Origin: Furcasterigmium furcatum
Lineage: Eukaryota; Ascomycota; Sordariomycetes; Glomerellales; Plectosphaerellaceae
DNA: 64,000 bases
Assembly: GCA_001599815.1 (NCBI GenBank)
Contig: BCIA01000003.1
Location: 5,743,598-5,807,597, forward strand
Reading direction: 5' to 3'
Numbering within the stretch: position 1 is the stretch's first letter; each line of letters starts with the position of its first letter. Below are positions 11,511 to 21,842 of this stretch, one piece after another. The notes under the pieces were generated by a model that made no database searches, was not told the DNA's origin, and saw only the letters and a list, made by a program, of their open reading frames with translations. The translations under genes were made by a program, and so were the position numbers.

Positions 11511-14238
11511 TCATGATGGCCACGAGCAATCAATCCACTCCAGAGACGGCTGCGCATTGCCCAGATGCATCAGCAGGTCCTCCTCTCCAAGGCTGTTGAT
11601 ATGAGACATGGAGTCGTAACCTTGCCCATTGCCCATCGGAGGGCCCATCTGATCGTTGGGGTAGCTTTGCATCGGTTGCCCCATGCTCCCCATGAGCGTG
11701 TTCGGGTCGAGTGAAGAGTTCATCGGAGGCTTTCGGAACATGTTCGCAGGGGTGCTGGTGCCATTGTTCCTGTCGTTGCCGCCGAGATCTCCGGGTTGCC
11801 TCGGGACATCCTGGAGGCTCTGCTCCGGCACCTGAGGAGACTCCATTTTGAGCTGCTTGTCGATGAGCGGCCTGCAGAGAAGCAAGAACTTCTCAAACAA
11901 GCGGCAGAGCCCTGCAACGGCCTTGTCTGTCTTCTCAAACTCGTTGAGCTTGTTCGTCACCTGAGACAGCAGCTCAAAGTCCGAGCGTTCTGAGCAGTTG
12001 ATGACGTTGCAGAAGAGTATGAAAAACGGGGAGAGGGGGTAGCAAAGAATGACCCTATTTTCATCAGTCAAGGCCCTCCTCGGTGGAAGTATCTACTAAC
12101 CAAACGATGGAGATCGTGAGAGTGTGCATGTTGGTCAAGGAGCTACCGTGGTTGATCATGTCGACCAGCAGTGACATCGCCGTCCGCGCGTAGCCTAGCA
12201 TCTGCTCCAAGACGCCGGGGTCATCCGAGAGATTGGGATGCAGCCGCACGATAGACGTCATGATGGAGTGATAGACGAAATCGGTTCCGATGTACTCGCC
12301 ATACAGGTAGGCATCCTCTACGCGAGGGTGTCTTGCTTGGCCCTGCAGCGTACGTCAGCGATGGTGCTCATACACACGGGTGTGGGAGAGACGGGTTACT
12401 TGTCGAATCTTTTCTCGGATATGCCACATCTTTTGCTGCAAAGTCTTGACGAGATCGAGCATGTGCCGAGGCTCCGTCATGCCAGTCTGGCCTCGGATGA
12501 TACCGTCTTGCACGAGAGAGAGCTCGAGATAAATGTGCGCAATGGCAGTAAAGGGGCGGTCGGGGTCCAGCGGCGTGATAACGGCGGCGTCGAGGTTGAT
12601 GTCGGGCAGGCAGGAAGGTCGATTCATCGCAAGCGACAGGGACTTATCGTAGAGGATGCACAGCGTCAGACAGAACCTCGCAGCAACGGCGTCTTCCTTT
12701 TTCAGAGTGGACACGAAGCTGGCGTACGAGCGCCCTCCGAGAGCTACGCAGGTTCGCGAGGCTGCGCAACTAAGCTGATAGCACTTCTCGATTCTGCCAG
12801 TGTGCATCATGAAGAGCGTCTATGACCTCGTCAGTACGAAATGTAGCGAGGCATCAGCAAACGGGAAACTTACGCCCGCCAGAAGCGACTGCAGCAATGA
12901 TAATGTGGGAGGATCCAGGACTCCGATGTGATGGACGGCCCTCAGCAGCATGGCCTCATACTGATGCAGCCGGAGTCTCAGATGCTCCTTCATTGCTGGG
13001 CTGGGTGTGCTCTGTATGCTTGCGAGGGTGACCACAAAGGCCGCATATCCAATGTTAACGGCATAGTGATGGCGAGATGGCGCTCGAGCAGTGCCTTCTA
13101 GGAGAGCCAGCCCCTGTTTCTCGAAGCCAACTTCTGTAACCATGTCAAGCACATACGACAGGCCAACACTCTGCTGCCGGGCAGGGCCTGCGGGGAGGGG
13201 AGACGATTAGCAAGAGGGCCCACTGCGTGCTGAATAGGACATACCGTGGAGGATGGAGTGAAGGGTCTCGGCTGACGGATAGACGCTGTAGTCGTCGGGG
13301 TCCATATCGTCGAAAGCGTCAAAGTCGACATCGACAGGCTGCGAGGTGGACTTGCTCACGAGGCCCAGCGCAGACTTGACGATCTCGCGGCGCCCGACAT
13401 CCAGGCCCTGGTCGGACCTGAGCATCGACTCGAAATAGCTCTGAGCCTGGGTGCCAGCCACATTGATGCTGTCCGGCGGGTCTCCGTCTGCGCGTCTTGG
13501 GGCGCCAGAGCGTTGATTCGGGCCAAGGTCTCGCTGACCGGAGCCGAACATGGCATGAGCCGGGACAGAGCCTCTGCGCAGCTGACCGGTGGGCGAAAAC
13601 CCGGGTGAGGGTGAATTGGGCTGCCGGCTTTGTGGCCCGCCGGACCTGGAGAAGTCACGGTGCGTTAAGTGCGAGTCCTGGCCATGGCCGTGGCCGTGGC
13701 CCTTGCCGTAGTAGTCGGAGGCGTCCATCTTCCTGTCATAGCCAGAAGGCCCGGCCGGGCTCGCGTTGGCGAGCTGGCTGGCATGCCTGACAGCGGCGGC
13801 TATCTTGCGGCTGGAGGCCTGTCAGTCCGGGTCCGCTTCTCGGCCATGAGATGAGAGCGTCGACATACCGTTCATAGTCTGGATTGCCCCTCCTTTTCGG
13901 GCGGGCGCGAATGCAGGCTGCTTGGATCGACACGCAGTGTTTGCATGGATCTTCTCTGTCGCATTTGATCTGGACCACGGTCAGCAGCCGCGTTGAGTGA
14001 GGCTCAGCGGCCGGGAATGAGCATACCTTCTTCGCAAAGCAGAGGTCGCACTACATTAACCGTGTCAGCACGCGTTCTCCGGCGTCCGTCCCTCGTAGGG
14101 GCTGAGACAGCGCCGCCACTGACTCGGGGTCGCGGGCAGCAAAAGACGGCTCGATCGGCCTGGGACGCGACACGACGCGGCACTCACAGCTCGGTTCCGT
14201 GGAGGTGGGATCTCGAAGGGAAGGTCTGCATTGTCCAT
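11511..14238 (-). CDS. Zn(II)2Cys6 transcription factor 3
   Basis: Zinc-cluster regulator starting at 14238 (MDNADLPFEIPPPRNRA). Exon 1 (51 nt) ends right before the first zinc Cys. Exon 2 is only 24 nt (14027-14050) and encodes CDLCFAKK. The next exon continues IKCDREDPCKHC and then AACIRARPKRR, completing a C6 cluster. The middle-homology domain shows MNRPSCLPDIN and HIYLELSLVQDG. The C-terminal region has PFFILFCNVI, also seen as PFIVIFCNVI in regulator 2, then a Met/Pro/Gln-rich tail ending SLEWIDCSWPS. The linker around residues 60-150 is His/Gly/Ser-rich, a low-complexity region. It lies between the OTU-like gene and the UstYa-like gene in the same orientation. Which genes it controls cannot be read, but it shares intron positions with the other two regulators, so all three are related. 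Confidence 0.85.
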
Positions 14239-15347
14239 TGTCAATCAATTCGCACTGTCGGTGGCTTGCAGGATGCGCCGAAGGACGGTACAGCACGCAG
14301 GAAATCGGAACTGAGGAACTCTGGAAATGATAGAGATGGCCCGGGGAATTCGTCACACCGCGGTTTCCTGAGGTGGCCCAGTGGGTGGTCCCGTTCAGCT
14401 GCAGTTGCTGCCCGGGCAGATGCATAGCGTCCCGCCGGGCGCATCGGCATCGCTCAATCCGCTTAAGGCCCAATGGGAGGGGAGCATCTGGCAGACACGG
14501 CTCGCTCGGGGGTGGCTGCATCCACGCCGCAGTCACCCTGCAGGGCGTTGAGGGACCATGAGATACGGTCTGTACATGAACCTCAGGTTTATACTCGATT
14601 TACACGGATTAGGGTCCAGAAAGCCATGATTTCTCGTTTGACAATGGGAGTATCGGCTTGTGAATAACTGCATGAATCGCGCGAGATCACGTGGTGGTTC
14701 TTTGTCTGCGCCAAGGTTCCATCCATCTGTTGTCCCTAGTCACTTTCTGGTCTCTCCTTCTGACTCGAGCATCTGCCGGCGAAATCCTTCACCACATGGA
14801 CCTCGTTGAAGAGGATCCTTCGCTTCGCCGGGCATGGCTCATTCACGGGCGACCAAGGTTCCGTTCAACTGACATTCTACAGCAACGCGACCCCAAAGAC
14901 CGCCTTCCAGTCTCGACTCGACGAAGAGTACGGCCGCGCTGTTTCTGACATGCCTCTCCGATCTGATCACCAGCGGCCTCCACAGTTAACGCAACGTCGA
15001 CTCGCCATGGCATGACTGGTACTCTATACTGCGCATCTTATGATTCCCAAACCAAGCTTTTCCTCGATTCGCCCATGTCCGTCGATATCCGATGCGACAC
15101 GTCAATCGAACACGCGCTCGACCCAAGCCAAGCCCAACCTCGACCTCCACCAATATTCACGGCTGTTCTGGCCAAATACGTCTCGCGAAGCAGCAATTTA
15201 GACGGATAGCCCGACACCTTGGACACTACTGTCCTCGAGGATCCGAGTTTCAAGAGTTCACAGTGCAATTGCGTTGATTGATGCTTTGAATGACGCTGCT
15301 CGTTTCGAAATGGATATCCCAAACACCCGACTCCGGCCCACCACCCT
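14239..15347. other. Intergenic, no convincing gene
   Basis: About 1.1 kb upstream of regulator 3 and downstream of the UstYa-like gene. Plus-strand open frames at 14691-15015 begin with GTG or TTG and show no family motif. I searched the region for a short signal-peptide precursor with repeated cores and dibasic sites (a possible UstYa substrate) and did not find one. Confidence 0.4.
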
Positions 15348-16420
15348 CTAGAAGATCTCACGGTCGTCGTACGCCCGCACGCTCTCTAGATACTTCTTGA
15401 CCTCGCCATAGTCCTTGCACACTGTCGAGGGGAAGCAAAAAGTTAGCCATCAGCACTTCACGCGACGTCGGACACAGGGGAGGGGCCGCTACGTACCATG
15501 CTTCGAGTCCCAGCCGTCGGAGCCGCCGTTGTGGTCCGGGAACGTTGTCTCCAGACCCTCGAGCGCCATGTCGGCCGAGCACATGATCGTCTGCCGCAGG
15601 TATGCGAAGCAGTGGATCATGTGCCAGTGGTGGTCCTCGGGGATCTCGTGGTCGGCTTTGAGGCCAGAGTAGGTCTGGACGACGGCGAACTGCAGAGGGT
15701 CGATGCGGTCAGCTATGATGCGACGGTCTTCGGCGGGGGGGACTTACGAGGCAGTGCAGCTGGTGGGTGAGGGACGTCGTGAAGACGGTCTTGTCAGGCC
15801 AGACGATGGGCGTGGGCAGATCGTGATACCGGTGCGTGTCATTGACCCATTGGAATCCCATGCCATCTGTGTTCCCCGTCAGTCTCGTCTGTCCGCGGCC
15901 ATCCACGGGAGTCACGGATCCATCTCACAAGGCATGAGCTCGTTCCAGTTGTTCAGCGTCTCGTTCGTGAAGAAGAGCGACGTGTCGTTGGGCGCGTACT
16001 TCCCCTCGTAGTCCGGCGTGAAGGTCTTGATCTGCTGGGGAACTGCGAGCCCGGTCATCGTAAGCCTCCGTTACTGTCCGCTCAGTCCAAGCTGCGGGGA
16101 TACCTACACGACGGTCCCACGCCGGTCAAGTCTCCGCCGAAGTCCCAGGTGTTCACCCTCGGCTGCCGCATCAGCTCGTTGATCAGCAGGCCGATGTTGG
16201 CGAGCAGCAGCACCGTGTTGAGCACGCCGCTGAAGAAGGACCACCGCTCCCTCCGCCGCCTCTTCGCTCGCTCCGCCTTTGTCTTCTCCAGCTCCTGGTT
16301 GGCAAAGCAGTGCCTGCATCGCTTGTCCTCGGCCCCGATGAGGGATTCTTCCACCTCCGTGCTGCTCCTGTCGTCGCGGTCGTCATACTGCACCGACTCG
16401 TATTTTGTGTCCTTCTCCAT
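15348..16420 (-). CDS. UstYa-like (DUF3328) membrane oxidase
   Basis: Five exons (16420-16108, 16042-15929, 15866-15748, 15689-15497, 15421-15348) give 270 residues. The order is a charged cytosolic N-terminus, one membrane segment at about residues 60-83 (WSFFSGVLNTVLLLANIGLL), then a lumenal domain with the two family signatures: THQLHCL (HxxHC) and HCFAYLRQTIMCSAD (HCxxYLRQxIMCxxD). The histidines and cysteines are thought to bind the metal in UstYa proteins, which catalyse oxidative cyclisation or other oxidations on ribosomal peptides and some polyketides. The sequence FTNETLNNWNELMP before the first signature is also typical. No precursor peptide, UstF or peptidase partner is visible within 15 kb, so its substrate is unknown. 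Confidence 0.92.
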
Positions 16421-17577
16421 TTTGATGTGTCGAGATGCCCAGCAGTCGGTCGAACAAAGAGGTAGGATCTGAGCCTCCGATGAAAGAAGTCAGGAAGCAG
16501 CCCGAGACTCTGCCTGAAAGCACTGGGCCCTGGGTGGTTTATCAGACAGTGGAGCACTGACGATGGTGTTTCGAGTCAGCGCTCGTCAGTGGTGGCAGCA
16601 TCGTGAAACATCTCAGGAGTCCCGACCAGTGTCTCCAAATCGTCCGATCGCTCTCTCACCTGGGGGCGCTCGGGACAATCCTGACACTTTTCTCATCGCA
16701 GAATCCAATTATGGTGCCAGGAGACTCAGAGGCTGCCTCTTGGCAATCCGCGGATCATCGTGATACTAGCTGGCATGAAAGTCACAGAAACATGGCCGGC
16801 CCAGCTATGATGGCCTCGAATGATCTCCAATTAAGCAAGGGGATATCTCGATTTCTTAGAATTCAGAAAGAGGCCATCTTGAATTCTTACAATTAGGACA
16901 GAGACCATGTTAATTCCTTGAAGTTCACAGAGAGGTCATCTCGATGCCCGATGGAGGGCGGCCATCTTTTCTGCGACCCTCATGGCTGTGCGATTTTCTA
17001 GGAAGGTTAAGAGTAACAGGACGTTGAGAGTACAGTAGAGTATAGCAGCACCAATATCCATTTCAATCTCGTCGCGTGAGTTGGAGGTACCGATGGCGTA
17101 CTATCAGTCCAACAACAAGCAACTTTCAACGACTTGCGTGGGATGTATGGCCGTTGAATGATCATCAAGTAAAGTACAGCGGCCCTTCATCTCGGAAGAA
17201 TAAATGCATTGTCCAGCCCGATTGTGAGAAGAGCCAGTCGAAAGACACAAAAGAGATCGATACACTCGCCTTTGTTGCACTCGTTGTCGATACATTCGCT
17301 CCCAAAGCACGCGACGACCTCACTCAAAGTCCGGCCTTGAACAAACCAACGCTCTTTGATTTTGATCATCGCCCAGTTCTATGTCTCCAAGTCTTAAAAA
17401 CGCCAGGATAAATACATCGTACCTCGTCCTGACTCGAAATGTCCAGTATCATAGCACAAACATTCAACACCAGAAGCCTCATCCCGTAGCAAGCCCAGTT
17501 CGAGATCCTCGACTTCGAGCCCCCTCGTATAGACCTTCAGCCTCGATCCCCCCCGGCTCGAGTCCTTTCACCCAAGA
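16421..17577. other. Intergenic containing one dispersed repeat arm
   Basis: About 1.16 kb between the UstYa-like and F-box genes, which are divergent. The centre (16788-16987) is one arm of the dispersed repeat described separately. The remaining sequence shows no gene. A small open frame beginning at 17439 could be a 5' leader of the F-box gene. Confidence 0.5.
16788..16987 (+). repeat. Dispersed inverted-repeat element, single arm
   Basis: Begins AACATGGCCGGCCCAGC, ends TCTGCGACCCTCATGG, and contains degenerate units of about 31 bp with the core GAGGCCATCTCGATT. The same terminal and internal words recur at 39529-39960, 41152-41359, 42989-43112 and 61565-61955. It appears to be a non-coding, decayed transposable-element derivative. 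Confidence 0.65.
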
Positions 17578-19140
17578 TGGTGCCCCCTCGAAAGCGTAGA
17601 CGCGTCCAGGTATGCCACCAGTGACAGAGCCCATCTGATGTGATTCCCGCTAAACAGGAACCAAAAGGGACCTGCTCCGGCTCCAATACCGGCTCCCGTT
17701 CCGGCTCCCGCTCCCGCGCCGGCCCCGGCGCCCCCAGCGCCCCCTGTAGCCTTTCCGGCCCTCAACGTAGTCGATTTCCCAGCCGAGCTCATCCTCAACA
17801 TCGGACAGCTCGCGTCCGTGAGCACCGCGGCGAATCTGGCCATGACCTGCCGGGGCTACTACGCCCTCCTTCGCCCGGTGGCCATCTGGAAAGATATCCA
17901 TGAGGAAGGGGCGTTCGCTGAATCGGCCTGGCATGCCTGTTGTGACGGCGACATCGACTTGCTCCATCTTTGCCTCCGGGCCGGCCTCTCGCCGTTGCAT
18001 CCTACCGATGATGAGGATGGACCGCAGACGATGGCCATGATGTGCATCGCCCACGAGGAAGACAGGGTCGACCTGCTCAAAGAGTTCCTCACCGCCGGGC
18101 TTGACATCCATGGTGCTGCCTTGACAATACCGGAACAAGTGCGACACGGTGCCGCATTCCAGACGCTTCTGCACGTGGCGTGCGATCCCGCCATGGTCGC
18201 CTTCCTCCTGGCCCTCGGGTTTCAGTACCAGATCAACACCACCGTCGGACAAAGCATTCACAACCTCATCCGGCCACCTCTCAGCCACGCTATTTACTGG
18301 CTTTCCGACATAGAGACGATTCGGATTCTGCTCGACGCCGGCGCTGACCCAACTCAGCTCAACGTGCCCAGCATCAACCAAGGGGTGTTTCCACTGCATC
18401 TCCTCTATCCCGACGCACTCAGCGAGGCCCTGACCTACAACCGTCTCGATGTGGCGCAGCTCCTCGTCCAACGCGGGGCGCCGCTCAACCCAGTGGACCG
18501 CACTATCCCCATGATGATCGAAATAGATGCGGCGACATTGGAGCAGAAGCTGAGCATCTTTGTTCCCCTCGGCCTTAGTATCAACCAGGTGTGCCCCGTG
18601 AGGAATATGACGCGTCTGTGGGGTGCCTTGTTCGATGAGCACGACCCTGACTATTTGCAGACCATGCTCAGATGGGGTGCCGACCCAAGGCAGGCCAGCA
18701 TCCACGACAGAAACTTTTTCATGCATGAGCAGGTCCGGGCGTTCCAGGCTCTCCTCCTGCACCCCGCACCGGGTAGCCATATTCCCTCGGACAAGGTCGT
18801 CAGAGCGCGGATCGCCAAAGCCAGGTTCCTTCTTGAAGCAGAGGGCGTGGATGCTCCCGAGATTCCCAACGGGTATGCCTCAATGCTGGCGTGGGCTGTC
18901 CAGGCTGTGCCGCTCAATGAACTGGAGCTTGCTATCCGGACCATGGAGCCGTGGGTGAGCCGGATGCACAGCGACGCAACCGTCGCGGCGAACCTGAAGC
19001 AGCGCGTCCACATCGCCCACCGCCAGACAGATGTAGACATCCGGCGACCGAAGCTTGCCGTGAACCGGGTGGAGAGCTTCCTCCGCCAGTACAGGGTTCC
19101 GGGCTTCATAACAAATCCTCGCCCGAGTAGACGTCGCTAA
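17578..19140 (+). CDS. F-box protein with ankyrin-like repeats (5' end unresolved)
   Basis: The main frame runs from at least 17658 to the stop at 19140 (about 490 residues). It starts with a Pro-Ala repeat (PAPAPAPAPAP), then an F-box at about 17765-17880 (DFPAELILNIGQLASVSTAA, then CRGYYALLRP), followed by ankyrin-like helices such as ETIRILLDAGADPTQLN and YNRLDVAQLLVQRGAPLN. Such proteins are substrate adaptors of SCF ubiquitin ligases. The expected first exon is at 17578 (MVPPRKRRRVQ, a basic nuclear-signal-like start) with a clear intron 17611-17657 (GTATGC...AAACAG), but joining it puts the F-box out of frame. So there is a one-frame error, a sequence indel in the GC-rich Pro-Ala tract, or a different first exon. 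The gene is tail-to-tail with regulator 2. Confidence 0.75.
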
Positions 19141-19188
19141 GAGCTGAGATGTCGCTTGTGAAATCGCCGTTGGTCGAGTGCTTGCCTC

Positions 19189-21842
19189 TTAGTTCTGGTT
19201 CGGGAAGTCGAAGTTCGTCTGCTGAACCAGCCCCATCATGGCCTGATTGCTGTAAAACCAGTCCTCGAGCTGGGCGCTGTTGCCCATCCACATCATCGGA
19301 TAGCCGTTCCTCTGCGCATCGGCCATGTTTTCGTCGCCCATGCTCGTGGCCGGCGTGTACGCCGGTCCGGCGGTGCTAGTAGGATAGCCGGTGTGCTGCT
19401 GCTGCTGGTGCATCCCACCGCCGCCTGGCGCAGTAGATGGGAAGCCGAGGGCGGCGAGGTACGTGTCCATCTCGGCGCTGGCTTGCATCTGGTTCTCGGG
19501 AGGCGTAGACACGTGGAACTCGACGTATCGGAGGGCCACGCTGTACAACACTTGGAAGAGACGGTGCATCTTCGCAGCGGCGTCCGAAACGGTGGGCGCG
19601 GACTGGATGGAGGTGACGAAATCGTGGAGGTGGGCGAGGTCGTTTTGGTCGTGTGTCTCGATGACGTTGCAGAAGATGACGATGAAGGGGATAAAAGGCG
19701 CAAACATCAGTGTCCTGGGGTTGTGTATTAGTTGTACGATTCTTGTTAGAATGAGATAGAGGGTTCAGACTTACCAGTTAACATATGTCGAGAAGTAAGC
19801 CCCGTTGGTCCTTCGCATGACGACGACACAATCTTGGTGCTTCTCCAGCGTTGCTCGTGCGGCTCTGATGCAGTCGCTGTTGAAGGTAGTGGTTGAGCCG
19901 TGGACCCTCGGGGCGGCACGGTGAATGAGGGTGAGCATCGACAGACGCAGGACATGGTCAGAGACCACGAAGAAGTCCATGAGGTCGTTTCCAATCAGCT
20001 CCTTGGCACCCTTCTCGTACTTGGCCTGCGCTATCTGTCAGTATCGCCGGTAAATGCCCACGTTGATCGGGTGCCTCACATCGTTGATATGGATGTCCCG
20101 CGACAGCGTCTCCATCTCCGTTACCAACGACTGGACGCGACTCTGGCGCACCGCATCCGCCTGGGAGCTGGCGTCGGGGCTGTAGAGCTGCTCGTAGATT
20201 TTGCCCTGGACCCGCGCCGCTCTGATCCAGAGGTTGAAGTAGTCCATCAGCGCCTTCGTGATGGGGTCGTTAGAGCTCGGCGGCGGCACGCTGACGTCCC
20301 AGTCGGGGATGCTCGATGATCGTCCGAGGCGGAGCGCGAGGCTCTTGTCGAGGAAATAGATGGTCCAGAAGCAGAACACCTTGGTCTCGATATCCTCCGG
20401 CTCGCCAACCTTGGTGATGGCGGCGCGGTGCCAGCCGAGGCTCTGGGCGAGATCGGACGCTTTGGAGACGAGGGTCCAGGCCAGAGTGGGCTTGGAGACC
20501 TCGATCGAGTAGAATGCCTGCCAAAAGTCAGATCTCATGATATCGCACCATAAACAGAACACGAGTGCTTACGCCGAAGACGAGGGCGATGACCATGTCA
20601 GCAGTCGCAGGCAGATTCAGGGGAAGGTTGGCCAGGGCGGTCTCGAGGTTGGCCCGGAGCTGTGCGCCAAAGGCGACATACTCCTCTGCCTCCTGTCCCT
20701 CGACGGTAGCTGCGTAGTCTTCGGCGAGGGAGCACAGGCCGGCGTTGACGATGATGTACTCTGCTTCGGAGTGCTCTTCGGAGAGGTAGACATTCAGGCA
20801 GATGTCTGGGAAGCGCTTCATCGGCGCGAACTCATATATCCACGAGATCCCTGCAAGGCGTTTTGCTACGAAAGGAAAATGAGGTTAGCTCGTCCATCAA
20901 TGGGAATTATTCGCACCGAAAGCACATACACTTGGCTGCACGGATGAGGTTGACTGCCTGCTGCAGAGGGGGGAGGTCTGAGCTGGCATGACGCTGTCGA
21001 TGGTGGACTACTGCATTCGGGAACGCCATCTCATTAGAGACGGGCTGTTCTTTGAGGGAGCTGACAATGTGAGAGAGCGAGTCGAGTGTCTCGCGCAGCT
21101 CCAGGCTGGCTTCCTGGAGAGACTCGGTGCTGACGACCTTCTGCAGCAGCTCGGTGGCGAAGACGGAGTGTGCAGACAGGGATGATTCACCCTCGACAAT
21201 GGGATCCGCGTGAGCATCGCTCAGTCCTACGGTAGAGCCTGCCGGCCCGGAAGGGGTCGAGGCCGCGGATGGCGGATACACGGTGATCGTCGGTTCCCTT
21301 TTCGGCTGCGGGGTATGATTGCTTGGGGGAGGCCAGTTCACCTTGAGGTCCTCCAGCAGGCGGACGACGCCGTCCAGGCGGCGGTCGATGAGGTCGATCT
21401 TCCGTTCACTGAGGGTTGTTAGGTCAGGCTGGGCGATGAGGGGCCGGCTATGAGAGTGAGCGGCGGGCGGGCAACATACTATTGGGAGGTGAGCAGGATA
21501 CGGGTTCGCTTCTCCTTGGGCCGGTTGTCGGCATGTGTACACTCGATCTTGGAGTGAAGACAGTGGGAGCACGGAGACTCTCTGTTGCATCGGATCTAGA
21601 GATGATGTGCACCATGCGTGAGCTTGGCGTCACTTGAGAGGCACGGTGCAGCTGAGAAGGGGCAGTTCATTTACCTTTCGCGCCCGGCAGGCGTCGCACT
21701 GTCCATCATGTCAGCAGGTGTTTGTTTTTGTCTCGAGATGGGGGCGTCTTACAGCGCGACGGATAGGACCGCCGGAAGGGTTGGAGGGTTCAGGGCCGTC
21801 GTCATGGCCGTTGACATCGATCTGGCTGCTGTTGTCGTCCAT
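19189..21842 (-). CDS. Zn(II)2Cys6 transcription factor 2
   Basis: Start at 21842 (MDDNSSQIDVNGHDDGPEPS). Exon 1 is 90 nt, exon 2 is 24 nt (21675-21698) and encodes CDACRARK, and exon 3 from 21595 continues IRCNRESPCSHC and IECTHADNRPKEKR, so the C6 cluster is intact. A coiled linker (SERKIDLIDRRLDGVVRLLEDLK region) follows, then the block GESSLSAHSVFA shared with regulator 1. The middle-homology domain has LALRLGRSSSIPDWDV and ARVQGKIYEQLYSP. The C-terminus is Gln/Pro/Met-rich and ends QTNFDFPNQN with an acidic-aromatic LEDWFY stretch, a possible activation region. It is divergent from ABC exporter 2, mirroring regulator 1 / exporter 1. Confidence 0.88.

Noticed and set aside
14691..15015. 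Short plus-strand frame with a hydrophobic N-terminus, considered as a peptide precursor for the UstYa-like enzyme
   Set aside because: No ATG at the start, no repeated core and no regular dibasic sites.
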